In this document: positions 12,087-27,141 of the stretch, piece after piece
Position numbering within the stretch: position 1 is the first letter of the stretch
Layout of the letters: every line of letters starts with the position of its first letter
Assembly (NCBI RefSeq): GCF_963675165.1
Contig: NC_087381.1
Span: 4,961,378 to 5,025,377, forward strand
Direction of reading: 5' to 3'
Length of the DNA stretch: 64,000 bases
From: Halichondria panicea
Lineage: Eukaryota > Porifera > Demospongiae > Suberitida > Halichondriidae
Translations under genes and position numbers: made by a program
The notes under the pieces: model-generated
Databases searched by the model: none
Seen by the model: the letters and a program-made list of their open reading frames with translations, nothing else
Told to the model about the DNA's origin: nothing

Positions 12087-15000
12087 ATGGCTACAAGTTC
12101 TGCTCTGCTGGTGATCTTTGTTGTCTGTATCTGTATAGTATCTGCGCAGATTCCAGTGCCCTCGTCCATAGGTCCTGCAGTTACCCTACCAACTACCACC
12201 TCCTCTGTGGAAAGTAAGTATAGTATTCCTACATTTATAATTATAATTATTACAATACATGCTGCACAACTTCGTATAAACTACACTTGCACATGTACCT
12301 TTCACCTAACTAGTAGGGTGCACCATTCCATGGTACATTTACCTGCTTAGTCTCCTAGTAGTGCATTTGCTTATTTTTTAATGGTCCATCAATTTCCATG
12401 TTATTTGAGCTCGTTGCTCGTGGTAATGTTCTGGTTGATAGGTAAACAGAACCAAACTAAACTTACGATGCACTGGAGCAACATAATGCCCATACAATTT
12501 GTAGCCTTGAAAGGTTATAATTACTGTGTGTCCGTAATGTAATTATGTACACGTAAGTGTGCAAATAACGTTTTTATGTTCATGAGTTTTGTTATCCTTT
12601 GCCAAGTCTGGAGCACTGGAAGTCATGGTTTTGGTTTTGGTGGTTTCACGTGTTATGATTGCATTTTTAAGCCACAGCGTTTTAGTGGCTCTGTTCAAAC
12701 TTGTGGTTTAAATATTCTATGGCCGTGTACGATGCTGTTGCTTGATGATAATGAATTGATTATGAAGTGTGCCATGTTTTGAAACAGTTGTTGTGTTTGG
12801 GGACCCTAAATGTAATACGATCGCTAAATGCGATTGTGTTTGCAGTGATAATTATGGTGTCATTCTCGTTTGCTCATTGGAGATCAGTATGCATAGAGCT
12901 TGCAACAATTGACATAGAAAGTACTAAGATATCGTTAATGTCATAATGTAATCACCACTCTCTTCAATAATAACAATCGAAGCATCCCGTTTAATCACAC
13001 CTAAAATGTCAAATTAGTTTACTGATGGATGGATTCTGTTTATATGAAACTATGTTTGAATATTCTATGGCCGTATATGATAATATTCTTGTGTTTGTCA
13101 CTTGATAAGTTTGTCACTTGATAATCAAGAAGCGTGTATCGAAGCACCCCATACACGGCATGTTGTATCTGTATCGATAAGTCAGCCAGTCATGTTACTC
13201 ATGTACATGTAGATTGATGGTATGAGATAATTATGTGCTAGCGAATAATATCTGACTTTGTAGATAGTCATGTGTTAATGGTTATTTGTTAGTGACCTTA
13301 CTGATAGTATTCACAGTGGTACCCTCTATGGCTAGTGTTCATTCTCACACAACTAACTCTAATTGCACGATCTGTTGGTATGAATGTTGACAGCCAGAGA
13401 TGAGCCTCGAGTCCAGGCCGATTTTTGTTTATTGTAACGCTACCTCTGAACGTATTCACAGCTATGTATCACTCCATGACTATTGTCATGTTATTCCCAT
13501 ACTAACTAATGATTGCACAATCTGTCGGTATGAATGTTGACAGCGATGTGCTCACACTGTGCATGGCGGTGGTATTGACCACCTTTAGACAAAAAGAACC
13601 ACTTCTTAGGCCTTGTTTACTAGATTGAAATAGCCACTATTTTGAAAATGCTGGCCACATCACAAGACAGTGTAGAAGATGGTCAACAAAATTCCCAGCT
13701 ATATACGTGTATGTACATGTACTAGACACTACACTATGCCTTGCTTCTAGGCTGCACAGTAATTGGAATGCATCAGCTCTGTACTTACGTTTATATTTAC
13801 CCTGAGCTATGCAGCATGAAATATTAGATGTGCGATGAAGGAGCCTCAGGTTGTAGATCTGGAGGTACAGAGCATATACATATACATGTACATGTACATG
13901 TAATAATATGCACTGCCAGAATGCGTTCGTTAATTTCTGTCCGGCAATGATAATCATAGTTATGATTGTTGAAATAATTATTTCACAATGGCTATTATAG
14001 GCACACCTACATGTATGCATCTATATAAGCATGCATGCACACACAGTACAATCATACATGCTTATTATTCATAGTCTAACAATCACTAACTGACGTACCC
14101 CCCCCCCCTCCACTTCCAGGCTATGGTGATGTGTTAATGTTCCCACAAGACCCCACCCCAACGAAGTACTTCAGTAACAAACTAGACTTTGTCAGCATCA
14201 ATGGAAGCCTCCTCGTCGGAGCTGCGTAAGTTTCTATGTTGCAGGCCGCTGTGATAGACTGATAGACTAGCAACAGCCTATATTCTAAGGGCCTATATTG
14301 TAAGGACGGAAGTGTCTATCGGTTGAGAACTCTTATGAGCATTTTAATAATTGAGAGAACTGACAAAAAACACATGTATGGCTCAGACTTATCTGAGATC
14401 CACAGTCTAAAAATAGAGTCTATAAATACACATACATTAGATCTGTACATTCCATTACATCTGTACACAATTAAAAAATCAGTTTTTTTCTCATTAGTCC
14501 ATCACAAGCGGCACTGAATGGTTGGTGGTGGTTGAGACAATAATAGCCATCACTTCACTTAAATGTACATAAACATACATGCAAGTCAATTGATTTCAAT
14601 ATAAGCTTGCGTTACTTTCTCCCTCTAGGGACACACTTTATCTGCTGGATAATGATCTGAATGTATTGGACACTCTCACTTGGATTAACCCCTCTCAGCC
14701 TGGCACCTGTGACTTTGACAACGCGGTGAGCTCAACTGTGTATTGTAGTAGCTACAGTGTAGCAGTAATACATGTACAATGTACATGTATCTCCTAGCAA
14801 CAGCCTCTATTGGGCTGTGCCCCATTTTGTTGCTGATAAAATTTTTGTGGCTAACCAGTACAGTGTACACTAGATTTTTATTTTCACTTGTTTTGTAGCA
14901 ACTAATTCATCATTATATATATTATATACATGTACATGGTTTTTATTAGTACTCAGTAATTTATGTACTTAAAACCATGCCTCCTAACACATTGAAGTGG

Positions 15001-18000
15001 CTGCTCCCAAAGGGTTCTATAACTGATTTAGAATAGTGCTAAGCAAGCTAGGCTATATTAACACAAAGAAGACCCTGCAACCAAGAGTTTCTACAAGCTT
15101 CAAGCAACGTTGAAACTTCGCTCTGGCTAGTCTACGTAAAAAACTCACATTGAAGGCCGTTTCCGTCTCTTGAGAATCATGCATAGCAAAAACTGCTAAT
15201 AGAAACTTGCTATTCTACTATGGTTAGCTCTACACTAGAGCACTAGCTATTGGTAGCTGCAAGAGTAAGACAAAAGCTGCAAAGCTGCACTGCAGAACAC
15301 AAAAATACTAAATTAATTTTTAATGATGCACTGCATCATCATTACTATGACTTCAACATAAATTTCCATAGGCAAGTACATACCTTAAAGTTACATATTT
15401 TCGCGTGTATTATGCTATTTCTGCAAATGAGAGTAAAATCGCAAAAATTAGTACTCGCAAATAATTGGCCTTGTTTAATGTATCCAGATCGACATTTTTG
15501 CAAAAATTATAACAGCATAAATGTACAAAACTGTAAAAACGCAAACAAATCTACAACCTGTGAAAATATGTCACCTTAAGGTATAATGGACCTCTGTAGA
15601 AGACCTCTACTGAGGTCTCTAAGTGAAATAAGGGGGACCCTCTCAGTAACCAATCAGATTGCACCATTTGTGACAAGCATTTTCTATATTCAGAGAGCCC
15701 CACTTTATACATCAGTAAATAACCTTTTCTTCAGGAGTATATTTGTCGGAACCACATTCGTGTGTATGAGAGTATTCCAGGTGGTGTGGGCGGTGTGCCC
15801 GCTCTGCTCGTGTGTGGGACCATACCCAGCTCCAACTCGTTCCTCACCCGGTCCATCTCCGCCCAGTGTCGGACCGTGACCATTGTGAGTGGTGTGGGTG
15901 TGTGAATGGTGTGTGTGTGTTTGTGAGTGGTGTGGGTGTGTGAGTGGTGTGTGTGTGTTTGTGAGTGGTGTGGGTGTGTGAGTGGTGTGTGTGTGTTTGT
16001 GAGTGGTGTGGGTGTGTGAGTGGTTAAATTGCTCCACATGTGTGAATATGTTACTATTGAAGGGCATGTAAAGTTATTTTTAAATATCGTGTACACAAAT
16101 TGATACTGTGTGCGGTACAATATGCACTCAATGTCATGTTTTCATTCTATGTTTTGATTTCAGGTTAACTCCCGGTTTGGTAAAGTTAGCAATGTGTCTG
16201 ATGATGTTGAAGGTCTCATTACTGTTCATCCAGATTTGCCAGGGTTTGGAGAATTCAGAAGAAGTAAGTTTGAGGAGTGTGAGTGAGAGTGGGAGTGAGT
16301 GTGAGTGTGAGTGGAGTGTGAGAAGTGGAGGGTTGGTTGTGGGGATTACAGTTTGTGTACAACAATGTCCCTCAACAAAGTCAAGCATGCGTTTCTAACT
16401 ATTGTGAAATGTTATGTACATGTTCTCTCAGGGACTGTAAAAATTAGCAATCAAAATTAGCAATCAAGAGAGTCTTACTTACGAAACCTGATATACAGTG
16501 TCAAGGTTTCATCTAGTGGGGGGGGGGGGGGAGCAGGGGTGAATCTTCCCCCCAAATGGTGTAGAATATTGACATCATCACATTAGTTAATCAAACATTT
16601 TGCAGTGTGCTTATGTGCGCCCAAATCTCCCCCCCCCCAACTTTTTATCCTAGATGAAACCCTGCCGTGTATACAACCTTTTCACCTCACTTGAAATACA
16701 CATTTTAAAAACAAAAAGAAATGTACCACTAATTGACCTCAGGTATGTACATGTACATATAGTAATAGTCAGAGCTGGGCATGTTCACAGTTTCAAATTG
16801 TTAATGAATGATAGATTGTGCAAGACCTAGATCTAAGCCTTCTTTAGAGTGATGTGCAAGACCTAGATCTAAGCCTTCTTTAGAGTGATGTGCAAGACCT
16901 AGATCTAAGCCTTCTTTAGAGTGAATCCTATAGACGTTTAAGTGCACGGCATAATGTGGCATCACTTGTAGATCTACCAGTAATCTGAATTTCAGGTAGT
17001 CGGCTTTTCAAATCATCTCAATGACGATCAGTTTATCGTGAGATCATCTAGACAGTGCTCCCTTGGGCTGGCTTTATTAGCAGACACATCTCCAGCGTGT
17101 TGAAATCTATCAACAACCCTCCAAACAGTAGCTTCAGCAACAAACAATCTATCTACTGCTTCCTTAATGGTACAGCAATTGACAAGCCTTTGCCATATAC
17201 CATTCTCCACCTCAGATCCTCATGATAGGATTTTGTACGGCCAGGTTCCCCCATTATTACTTGGTCTTGCACAATCAATCATTCATGAAACTGTGAACAT
17301 GCCCAGCTCTGACCATTACTATATGTACATACCTGAGGTCAATTAGTGGTACATTTCTTTTTTTGTTTTTAAAATGTATATTTCAAGTGAGGTGAAAAAG
17401 GTTGTACGTACTCTCTATCAAACGTGTTTACAAGCACTATCACAACTTGAATCTGCCACTACATGTTCTCTCATGCATGCACTCTCTCCCCACAGGTTCT
17501 GAAAATGACACTACTTATTTATCGGCCAGCTTCACAACCCCAAACATTCGCGACTATGATCTTGCTTATCTAGACGTCACGGTGAACTCTAGCACTGCCG
17601 TGCCGTCTGCAGTGAGGGACTATGGGTACTTAACATTCCGCAACTTTTGGCTATATTGTGAGTAGGTCTCTATAGGCGATGTACATGTCGGCGTGTACAG
17701 TGTCTACTAATATACTAGTTGAACAATGGTGGTACAGTTTGTATCAAAAAATGTGTTAAAAAGTGTTTGTTTTCTTGTTGGGGTATTTGTTATTGCTGTT
17801 ACCACATACATTGTACATGTACATGTACTGACAGTATCTCAGGGTTCTTCCCAGGATGAGTTGAGTGGTGGCTAATTTTGAGTGTTTATTTACACTACAT
17901 TCAATTTCAGCAATTCTAGAGACAAATTGCACCAGAACATTAATTTTATTGATGTTTATTAAAGACATGCAAGTGTTATATAAAAAATAAAATTAACATT

Positions 18001-21000
18001 GAATCACTAAAAATAGATGGTTAGTTTCTTCTCTTCTTTTTTGAAGCCCAAAGCCAGTCATTTGCAAATCTTGTGGCCTACTTTCCTCCTTTCCCACTTG
18101 CTGTGGAGTGGCTTGACTCATAAGTATCAGCAAAATATGCAACTCCTGGTTTAACTGCATCATCATCACTATATATACAGTAGCTGCTAGCACTGGCACT
18201 GGAATCAGTTTCTTGGCATCTCCTCTTAGAAGTATAGGACTATATACTGTCTATCTCTAAGTCTTTGGATGTAGCACTAGTCACTGTCTAAAATAGTTTA
18301 GAATAGTTTACTAACTTGGTATTCTTTTTGTGGTACTGATTATTGCTGAGTAATAATGCGCATGCTCAGAACAGCTGCAGCTGCTTAGCTGTAGAGTTAC
18401 TAGTGGTCGCAGAGAGGTAAGTGGTGGTCGTTTATAGAGCTGCAGTGGTCGGTGCCGACCACTGTGGGCAGAACCCTGGTATCTCCACCACATCCCCACA
18501 CACACCATTGACCCATCCCACACATACACCCCCACAGTCCCAGTGGTATTTGTAGACTACAAACGTGAGAACTACCCTCGTCCCCCGGGCAGTACAAATG
18601 ATGCTGCCTTTCAGTTTTACTATGTGTTTCTACGAGAAAACTTCCAGATTGACAACAGGGAAGTGCTCTATAGCAGAGTCATCAGAATATGCCGGGTGAG
18701 TAATAGTGAGGGTGCCGGGCAGGACTCAAAGGAAACTCCTACCGAAACTGAACTAGTCTATTTGTTTCTGTAGCAGGTGGTGGGTAAGCAGCGCCAATAG
18801 TTGAACTTTCAATACCTGTATTCAAAGTGATCATAACACGTTACTTTAGAAGATACATTTACATGTACATATATGTACAGTTGTATTCTCTAAAAATTCA
18901 AAATACATCTGCTCTCTTTGATTGTTGCACTGTACATGTATACTGTAATATAGAAATTTAAGTCTTCCTTTCTTCTTTCTACAGAATGATCCCGGAGTGA
19001 CGTCTACCTCTCAAAATCGAGAGCAGATATTTAGTACCTACCTTAAGTCTCGTATATACTGTCTTAGAGAGATGCCCACCGGCACTGAGTTTATAGGTGC
19101 TCAAGATTTCCAGTACAACGAAATGTGTGAGTATGAGTTACTACATGTATGTGTACATGTAGGTACATTGTACAATCATGCATGCAGTATAGCTATTAAT
19201 TTAGCTTGCTCACGATAATTATTTTACCCCACGGAAATTACCCGCTATACGGTACATGTATACTTTTGGCAATCTGTTGACAAAGTCCTCCCACCTACCT
19301 AGCAATACGGTATGGAGACTTACATCATGTAGGGGCCCATTAATTAACCTGCTGTATTATAGAGCTGCTTAAGGGTGACCACAATAGATATGTGTCACAT
19401 TGCATGTACCACGTACCTCACCCCACCACTCTACAGGGAGCCTCAGCTTCAACAAGGACGAGGGCGGCCGTTACTACTCAGATGGACAGTACAACAAGTA
19501 CCTATACGCCGCTTTCTCCGGACCACTGTGAGTTGATGACTAGGGGATGGGCCCTTTATAAGGTTGCTGTATATAATAATGAACCTTACGAGTGCATGAG
19601 GGCCTCTTTCAGGGCATATAAATTCGTTTTAAAGGCTGTGTTTGTGTGATTTATCAAGCATACAGTGTCCTTATAAAATTATGTATATGTATTTATATAC
19701 TCCTGGTGTACTGTACATGTGTACATGTAGTTGTTTATAGTGTAATTAATACACACACTGTTATTGTACTTGCCTCAAGTGTCACAGGTCAGCTCACATG
19801 ATTCATCCACCCAATACAACACACACACACACCACATGCACAGTGTTGGCCCCACTGGCACAGCCGTGTGTGTGTACCCCGCCTTCCCAGCCCATCCCAC
19901 CGGACAGAACACCCTCAACGATGGGATATTCGATATCTTCCAGGGGGACCTTGTCATCACAACCCCCTCACAAGGTGAAAATGCAGAGGCTACCTCTTGA
20001 TCTTGTACATGTATGATCTGTGTTTTCACTTCATACTCACCCACCCAGGCGGCAACACTGAACGCCAGAACACACTGGTGGAGTGTTTTCCCCAGGGCCG
20101 CAACGTTTCAGGGGACGCAGAGGATATACTGCTCGTCAAGGACATTGAACAACTGGGGGATGACCCTTTAATTGTCCTGGATGGACTTCAGTGAGTGCAC
20201 ATGTAGCTTCAATCACTTGTGCAGCTATACAGTCATGTATTTATAATCAAGTGTTTGTATTCTTTATTATGCCTCGAGGTGTGTGTGTGTATTCCAGCTG
20301 TAACTGCTCAACGGTTGCAACGCGACAAAAACTAAGCTTTTATAGACTCCACGTTCTCTTGGATTTTAATTATTGGATTTTCAGTTTTGTTCTCCAATTA
20401 TGGCAGTTGGCTAATTTTACTTACAGTGAAAGCTGTTGCAGTCTAGCATCATCTGTTTCCATTAAGCGCCTCTCCTATAATAACTGTGTGGAATATTTAA
20501 TTCATTCGTTGTCATAATAATAGTGTTATGTTAATAAAACGTAACATTATTATAACACTCTTAGACTAATAGTTTTTGAGCGAAAGCAAAACATGGCGAG
20601 AGGCATTAGCACAGCGCAGCTTGCAGCAGTCGTTATAATAGTTTTCGTTTCTACATGCATGTACACTGTATATATACGTAGTTATTATATAGGTACATGT
20701 ACACACTGTACATGTACCTATATATACTGTATATATAGTTATTATATACACATGCTTTGCTACGTTGCTGCACTGTTTGAATAAGCAAATTGTTACGATA
20801 ACTACATGACATGTCATCCAACATGCCTGTTCATTGTTTCCTCCCCTTGGGTAGACTAACAGTGGCTGTATTATAGTGGGTGGCCTGCTAACACAGGTTG
20901 TAACACGGAGAATGTATTATAGTGGGTGGCCTGCTAACACAGGTTATAACACGGAGAATGTATTATAGTGGGTGGCCTGCTAACACAGGTTATAACACGG

Positions 21001-24000
21001 AGAATGTATTATAGTGGGTGGCCTGCTAACACAGGTTGTAACACGGAGAATGTATTGTATTGTAGAGCTATACAATGTATGTATCTAGATAGGGTGACCT
21101 GCTTACAGGGCAGTAGCCCGAAATCTTGACAAGTAGGATTTATATAACGAGTGTTTCTGTTATTTTCTGTGTAGCGTGACTCAGCTGTTGGTTGATGAAG
21201 TGTGTGTGGTGACAAAGACTGACCCCACCTCCTGTCGTAACCAAGATGTCCTATTCCTCGGAACTGGTACGTACGTGTACTCTAGATATTGAATATAGCT
21301 GTACATTGATATACATGTAGCTGAATGTTGGAGGGTGAGGTGGTTTACTTTGCCATAAATCCTTAACAACCATAGTATGAGTGTTATACAATGTATATCC
21401 TACATGTATAATTTAATAATATCGATATCCTAATAAACAGGACTCTAGGTTCCATACATGATACATGTACATAATTATTACTGTACATCTGTTTTGTATG
21501 CTGATATAAACTTTTGCGGAAATATCGTTAAAAATGACTTCCCGGGTGGTAGATTGCATGCATTGTTCATAGGTGGGTTTATACCCTTGCAGTAGAACCT
21601 ATTGTACATTATATCATAATTATGTTACATGTACATGTATAGTGTCTGATTTGGTACCTGAGTTCAATTGACATTGTTTTTGCAGACAATGGAATGGTTT
21701 ATAAGGTGATTATGGCCACGGTAACCTCGGGGCTGACTGGAAAAGTGGAACCAGTTATTGTGGATAAAATACAGGTACTTAGAAAACTTGCTATGTAGTC
21801 TTCTACTGATCACTTTGAGAAAATTCCTTCCTTAAATGAGTACATGTATTTTTCGTAGACAGGGGGTGAGGAAAGGGGGGATATCCCTCTCCCCCCCTAA
21901 AATTTGCATTCAAGTACATGTAATTGAATTTTCTAGTTACTTTTCTTATTTCCCCCCTCTACTTCAAAATCCTGTATGTCCTAGTGCATATTTGTGCTAC
22001 ATGTAAGCACAAGTACATGTATACTTGGTGTCAATGTGTGTTCTCACTTTACAGCTTGGTGACTCCTTGAGTGTTGATGAGATGCAGTTAAAGGTCAGGC
22101 CTCAACGTGTTCTGCATGTGTATTAATGGTATTCATAGCCTACTTACCGTACATGCATGTATATGTGAAGGTGAAAGGACGGTTCTTTGAATATAGAGTG
22201 CATGCTGAGATATTTTAAATCAGTGTGTGTCTTTTCATTATCAGTGCATGCAATGTACGTATTTTTCCTACCTCACAGCGTGTTGATAATGGAGACAAGC
22301 AGTTGTTTGTGACCACCGCTAGTCGAGTGTACCGTCTACCACTAGAGAACTGCAACAGACACGGAGCCAATTTCAGGTGATTGCTTATCACGTGCAGTAC
22401 TGTGTTCAGTGTAGCTATAGGTACATGTATATCGGAAACCTCTCATTTTGGGAAAAGTACAAGCCTAGTATAATTATTATAACCTTTGTTTCGGTCAGAA
22501 TTTGGCCTAGTTCCAGTTGGCTAAAGTTATGATCACCCAAAAGGAGATGCACTGCTGATATTATGTGTCAATGTACATGTATCCAGGGAGGCCACACTGG
22601 TCGGTAATGGTGGTTGGTACTAACTACCTGTAAACATAAATAACCATCTAGGAGATTGAGGATTGAAAATAGCCACTGCTTTGAAAATTCTGTGCACATC
22701 CCTGTGTATATCTTACACTGGAAGCCATAGAGATCAAACGAAAAGTATGCCTATGCAGCTGGCAACCACAGTGCTACCCATTTATGTGCAAGCAACCACT
22801 GGCAACCACAGTGCTACATTGTACACGTATCTATGCCTACAAGTGTACATGTACTAATTAAGTGCTCTCCCTTGATCCTGTAGCGCTTGCATTGGTTCCC
22901 GTGATCCTTACTGTGTGTGGGACAGTGTGACTGTGAGTTGTGTGAAGAGTACTCTAACGGCAGTCGACAATGCAGTTGGATCAGTGCCATCAGCGTAAGT
23001 GGGTGTGACAAGTGTAGAAGTATGGGCCGAGTTTAGATGTAATTATTTGCATGTATAGTGTAGGTACAATCATGTACATGTACCTTAGAAACAGTGGTGC
23101 CCAATTATAACCCGAGGCGCGCCACGGGTAAGGCCACTCCAAATGAGACTGTAGTTTCCCGTCAGAGACTCCAGTAAATTATAAGCGGATGTGAGCAGTA
23201 TTATCATTATTCATTATTATAAATGAATTTAATTAATTAGCCACACAAATTCAGCCAACCATGTGCTTGGAGGCAACAAAGAACAAGAAAAAAGTAATCT
23301 AAAAAGAAAACTACTGATAAAGATACTGCACCAATGTGAATTTCGACCCATACTTTTCTTTTAGATTAAAAAAAAGTCAATATTTCATTGATAATTAGAG
23401 AAATAATGGCCATAATGACTATTAATGAGGTAGCTAAAGCAGGAAGCGCGAGTTGGACGGGAAACTACAGTCTCATTTGGAGTGGCCTTATAGTAGTCGG
23501 CCTGTCTGTCGTTCTGTGTATTCTGAGTCTGCTCATTTACATGTAGACGCGATAGCGCTGTGTTTGTACCATGGATAGCCTCAACACAACAAAGTAGTAG
23601 TTTTAAATTTACAAGATTTTGATGTTAAATCTTCGTTGTTGAATAAACCGAGCAAAAAAGCTAAAACGCTAAAAAGCTCAAACCCGCACGTTGGCCTACA
23701 TGTAGATGTACATGCAATCGCTGCTTTAACTGAGTCTGTAGACTCACTAAACCTCAAATTAACGTGGATGGAGAGTTTACAGTTCAGTGCTAACCACCAT
23801 GACCACCGTGACCTCATGTGTATTGTGTATATAGGTGGTCCCTAATCTAGTTAACTGGTATCAGTGGTGGTTGGTTGCCAAGGCATATGGTATTGTTACA
23901 TGTAGGTGCAATTATAGTGATCTGTGTTTCCAAATCTCATTGACAGGTGGAGACAAAACATCCACACTGGCCAGGACACTGGTGAGTTGACCTACAGTGT

Positions 24001-27000
24001 GTTTTGTTAGTAGCTGGTGTACTCAGTACTCAAATATGATGATGCGTGTACATGTACGTTGCATTGAAGTACTAGCAGAAGTGTATTCATGCGCTCCTGG
24101 TACTACATTTGTAGCTATAGCTATAGCCAATGCAACAATAATTTGTAAACTTGTCAATAAAATAACCAGCAGTACATTGAAATCTGTTTATAGTTGCTGC
24201 AATAAGGAGGTGACCTGCTAATGCATGAACTTCTATGGAGACTTTGTGCCCCATTAACCTGGCTGTATTATAGAGGGTACTGTACATGTACCTGTTTATA
24301 GAGTGACCATGCACAATAGACAAGTTTCACTCTACATGTACAGTACATGTAGAGGTAGCAAGAGTGTTCTTTAGAGCACCATTGTATAAATATGCTCTTG
24401 CCTATAATTATTATTAACCCTTCCTTCCCTCAATTTCACCCACTCCTTGTACAGTTCCTGTGGTGTGGTTCGCTCAAACCCAGCTAGTGGTGGGAGAGGG
24501 TGATGGGCCTCTGTCTGTGGTCATCATGTCAGACATTAGGGTCTCGGACAATGTACTGGAGCTCATCATTGAAGACGGAACAGCTACAGGTACTGTATGA
24601 CTGCAGTGTTTTGTGTGGTGTGTACTGTATATACTGTTACAGTAGTGGATCCAACCTCTAAACGACTTGTTTGTACCTCTTACATGTATAATTATTGAGA
24701 CCGGCGACATTTATGGAGAAGTAGAACACCCTACCTGAAGTGTAATTGTTGTTCCTAATGACTACACAATTGGTGGTGGTGTCTTAATACTTACATGTAC
24801 GTGTATTAGACACTGGTACTGTGGAACCTTTAAATGACTATAATGGTTCAATAAATTATATTATTTGCCTCTTTCATGTAGTACTTAATTGAAATGAAAG
24901 CACCGCAGGTGCTGATGCCTCGGTGGAGATGCCAAAGCTACATAACATAAAGCTACTAATAGCTTAATTTTTTACACATGATGAACCTTTTTTAATTTGC
25001 ATGCTGCATGCAAACTCAAAGAGTGGGTAATGATCGACCATGATTGTTGTTAAAAGCGATCAATGCCAAAGTTCAAGTCTAAATTAATGGCTGCCAGCAG
25101 CAGAGCCTTGCAGCTCTCTCCTCACTCCTGCAGCTACCAATAGCTAGCGTTCTAGTGCAGAGTTAACTACTAAGTAGAGTAGCAACACTCGGTAAACAAG
25201 TTTGGCTACGTGCTCTTCCGAAAAGGCTGCAATGGCATTCCAAGTAAGCAAAACTAGGCATAACTCGAGAACGAAGCATTATTTTGCAAATCCACTAGAA
25301 GCCTATAGAAAGTCTTACTTGCACTTCATTGATCCTTGAGCAGCTGTAGCAGTCTACACACACACAAACACACTATCGTATACCTCGCTTGCGCATGCGC
25401 ACCGAGGCATAACTAGGCCTACATGTAAGTGGTAGTTATTATTTGGTCTATAGATACACTGTATGTGGTTAGTACAAACCAGTACAAACCAGTGTGGGCA
25501 CATCCCTGAATTATCAGCACCCCCATTTCTCCCTTGCAGCTGGACTGGACTTTGTTGTACCCTCAACTATCGTCAACTTTCCATCCAACCAGAATCTGAC
25601 CACCGTAACCATAACGATCATCCCACGTGCCATGTCTACTGGTAACCTTCAGTTTAGTCTTCGAATGCGTAGCAGTGGATCCGGAGCCTTGGAGTTTAGG
25701 AACCGTTCTGTCATAATAACTATTGTGGATGAGCAGGGTGAGATTATTACTTATGAGTGTGATGATCCTTTGCCTAATTACTAACTTTTGTTGTATTATT
25801 ATGTGCATACATACATGTACAGTAGTTACATGTACGATGGGTGTGTGCGTGTGTGTGTGTGTGTAAGCACTTGTACATGTATGTACGCAATTCCTGTTTT
25901 ATGTAGTCATTTACAATTTGACCCCCCCCCCCCCCCCCCCTCCTCCAGCCGTCCTGTTCCAGTTGACCATTGGAGGACTGGGCACTCGGACCTGTCAGCA
26001 ATGGATTGTGAGTGCTCTGTGATGTACATACAGTTCATGTACATGTGTGTAGTGGGTTGTTGGAGGCACACATCCACTAAAAACGACACTGTGCAAAAAT
26101 TAGCATTGCTGAGATAAGTTGGTTGCAGTTTTCACTCGACCAGAAGCCCAACTGTCTAATGCAATCATTCATGTACATGTACATGTACCAGAGTCAGTGT
26201 AATTTACTTTGAAGCTCATTCACTGCATTACCTACATGTATGTCTGCTATAAACATTATTACATGTATTTCTGTCTCCAATTATATTTTATCACCCACCC
26301 ACCCACTGCAGCAATTTGAGCCGTCCAATAAAATTGCAGCAATCACAGCGGACCTACTGGACGCCTTCATCCCATCGGCAAAACCGGAGGATTACGAAGA
26401 CACTTTCGTGCAATCTTCTTTCACTTGTGCCGACAAACTCTCAACAGATTACAAAGAATTTGCAATTTTCAGATCATTGATTGACGTTTCTAAACTTAAC
26501 ACCAATAGAACTGAGGTATTGAGCTCTCTCGATAACTGGGTTAGAAAGCAACCAACCGTAACTTACGGAGAATCTACACTCACTGTTCTAACTGATTCGA
26601 ATTGTGACACTGTATTGAACTCACTTGACCAGCCACTATGTGCTTACGATGGGATTACAGTCGGGGACCCTGCAGGTGTGTTGTCACCCAACACTGGAGC
26701 CGAGACTACTACTGTACTGGGAGGGGTATTGGGTGTTGCTTTTGCAGTGATGATTGGGTTGGGTTTGGTTATAGCCGTGCTGGTCGGTGTGATGCTTGTG
26801 AGTAGGAGAGCAAGGCAACGCAAGTCCAATGACGTTACTGATGGGTAAGCCATGTGACTGCATGTGATATTCTTTTACTAGCGCTACGGTAGAAATCACT
26901 TGTATATTAGTGAACCTAACCATCATGCATACATGTATTTTTGTATCTCCATTGGCTTTGAACCTTACATCCACACTTGAATTTATTTTATGCTCTCGAA

Positions 27001-27086
27001 GAAAGGTCAGGCACTCGGGTCCCAAATGAACAGTTACACATTAGTGATGTGCGTTGAGGTGGTGGCTATTTTCAATCCTTAATCTC

Positions 27087-27141
<55 letters not shown>

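Larger units (their letters stand above)
16673..17405. mobile_element. Inverted-repeat element (~145-base arms) with transposase remnant
   Basis: Arms at about 16673-16820 and 17258-17405 are reverse complements with few mismatches, including CAGAGCTGGGCATGTTCACAG and its partner. The element lies in semaphorin intron 5. Between the arms are a three-copy 36-base tandem repeat and the first part of a transposase gene on the minus strand. Confidence 0.75.

Noticed and set aside
15705..16120. Minus-strand ORFs of Thr-His-Thr-Pro repeats
   Set aside because: They are antisense translations of the GT-rich tandem repeat next to semaphorin exon 4.
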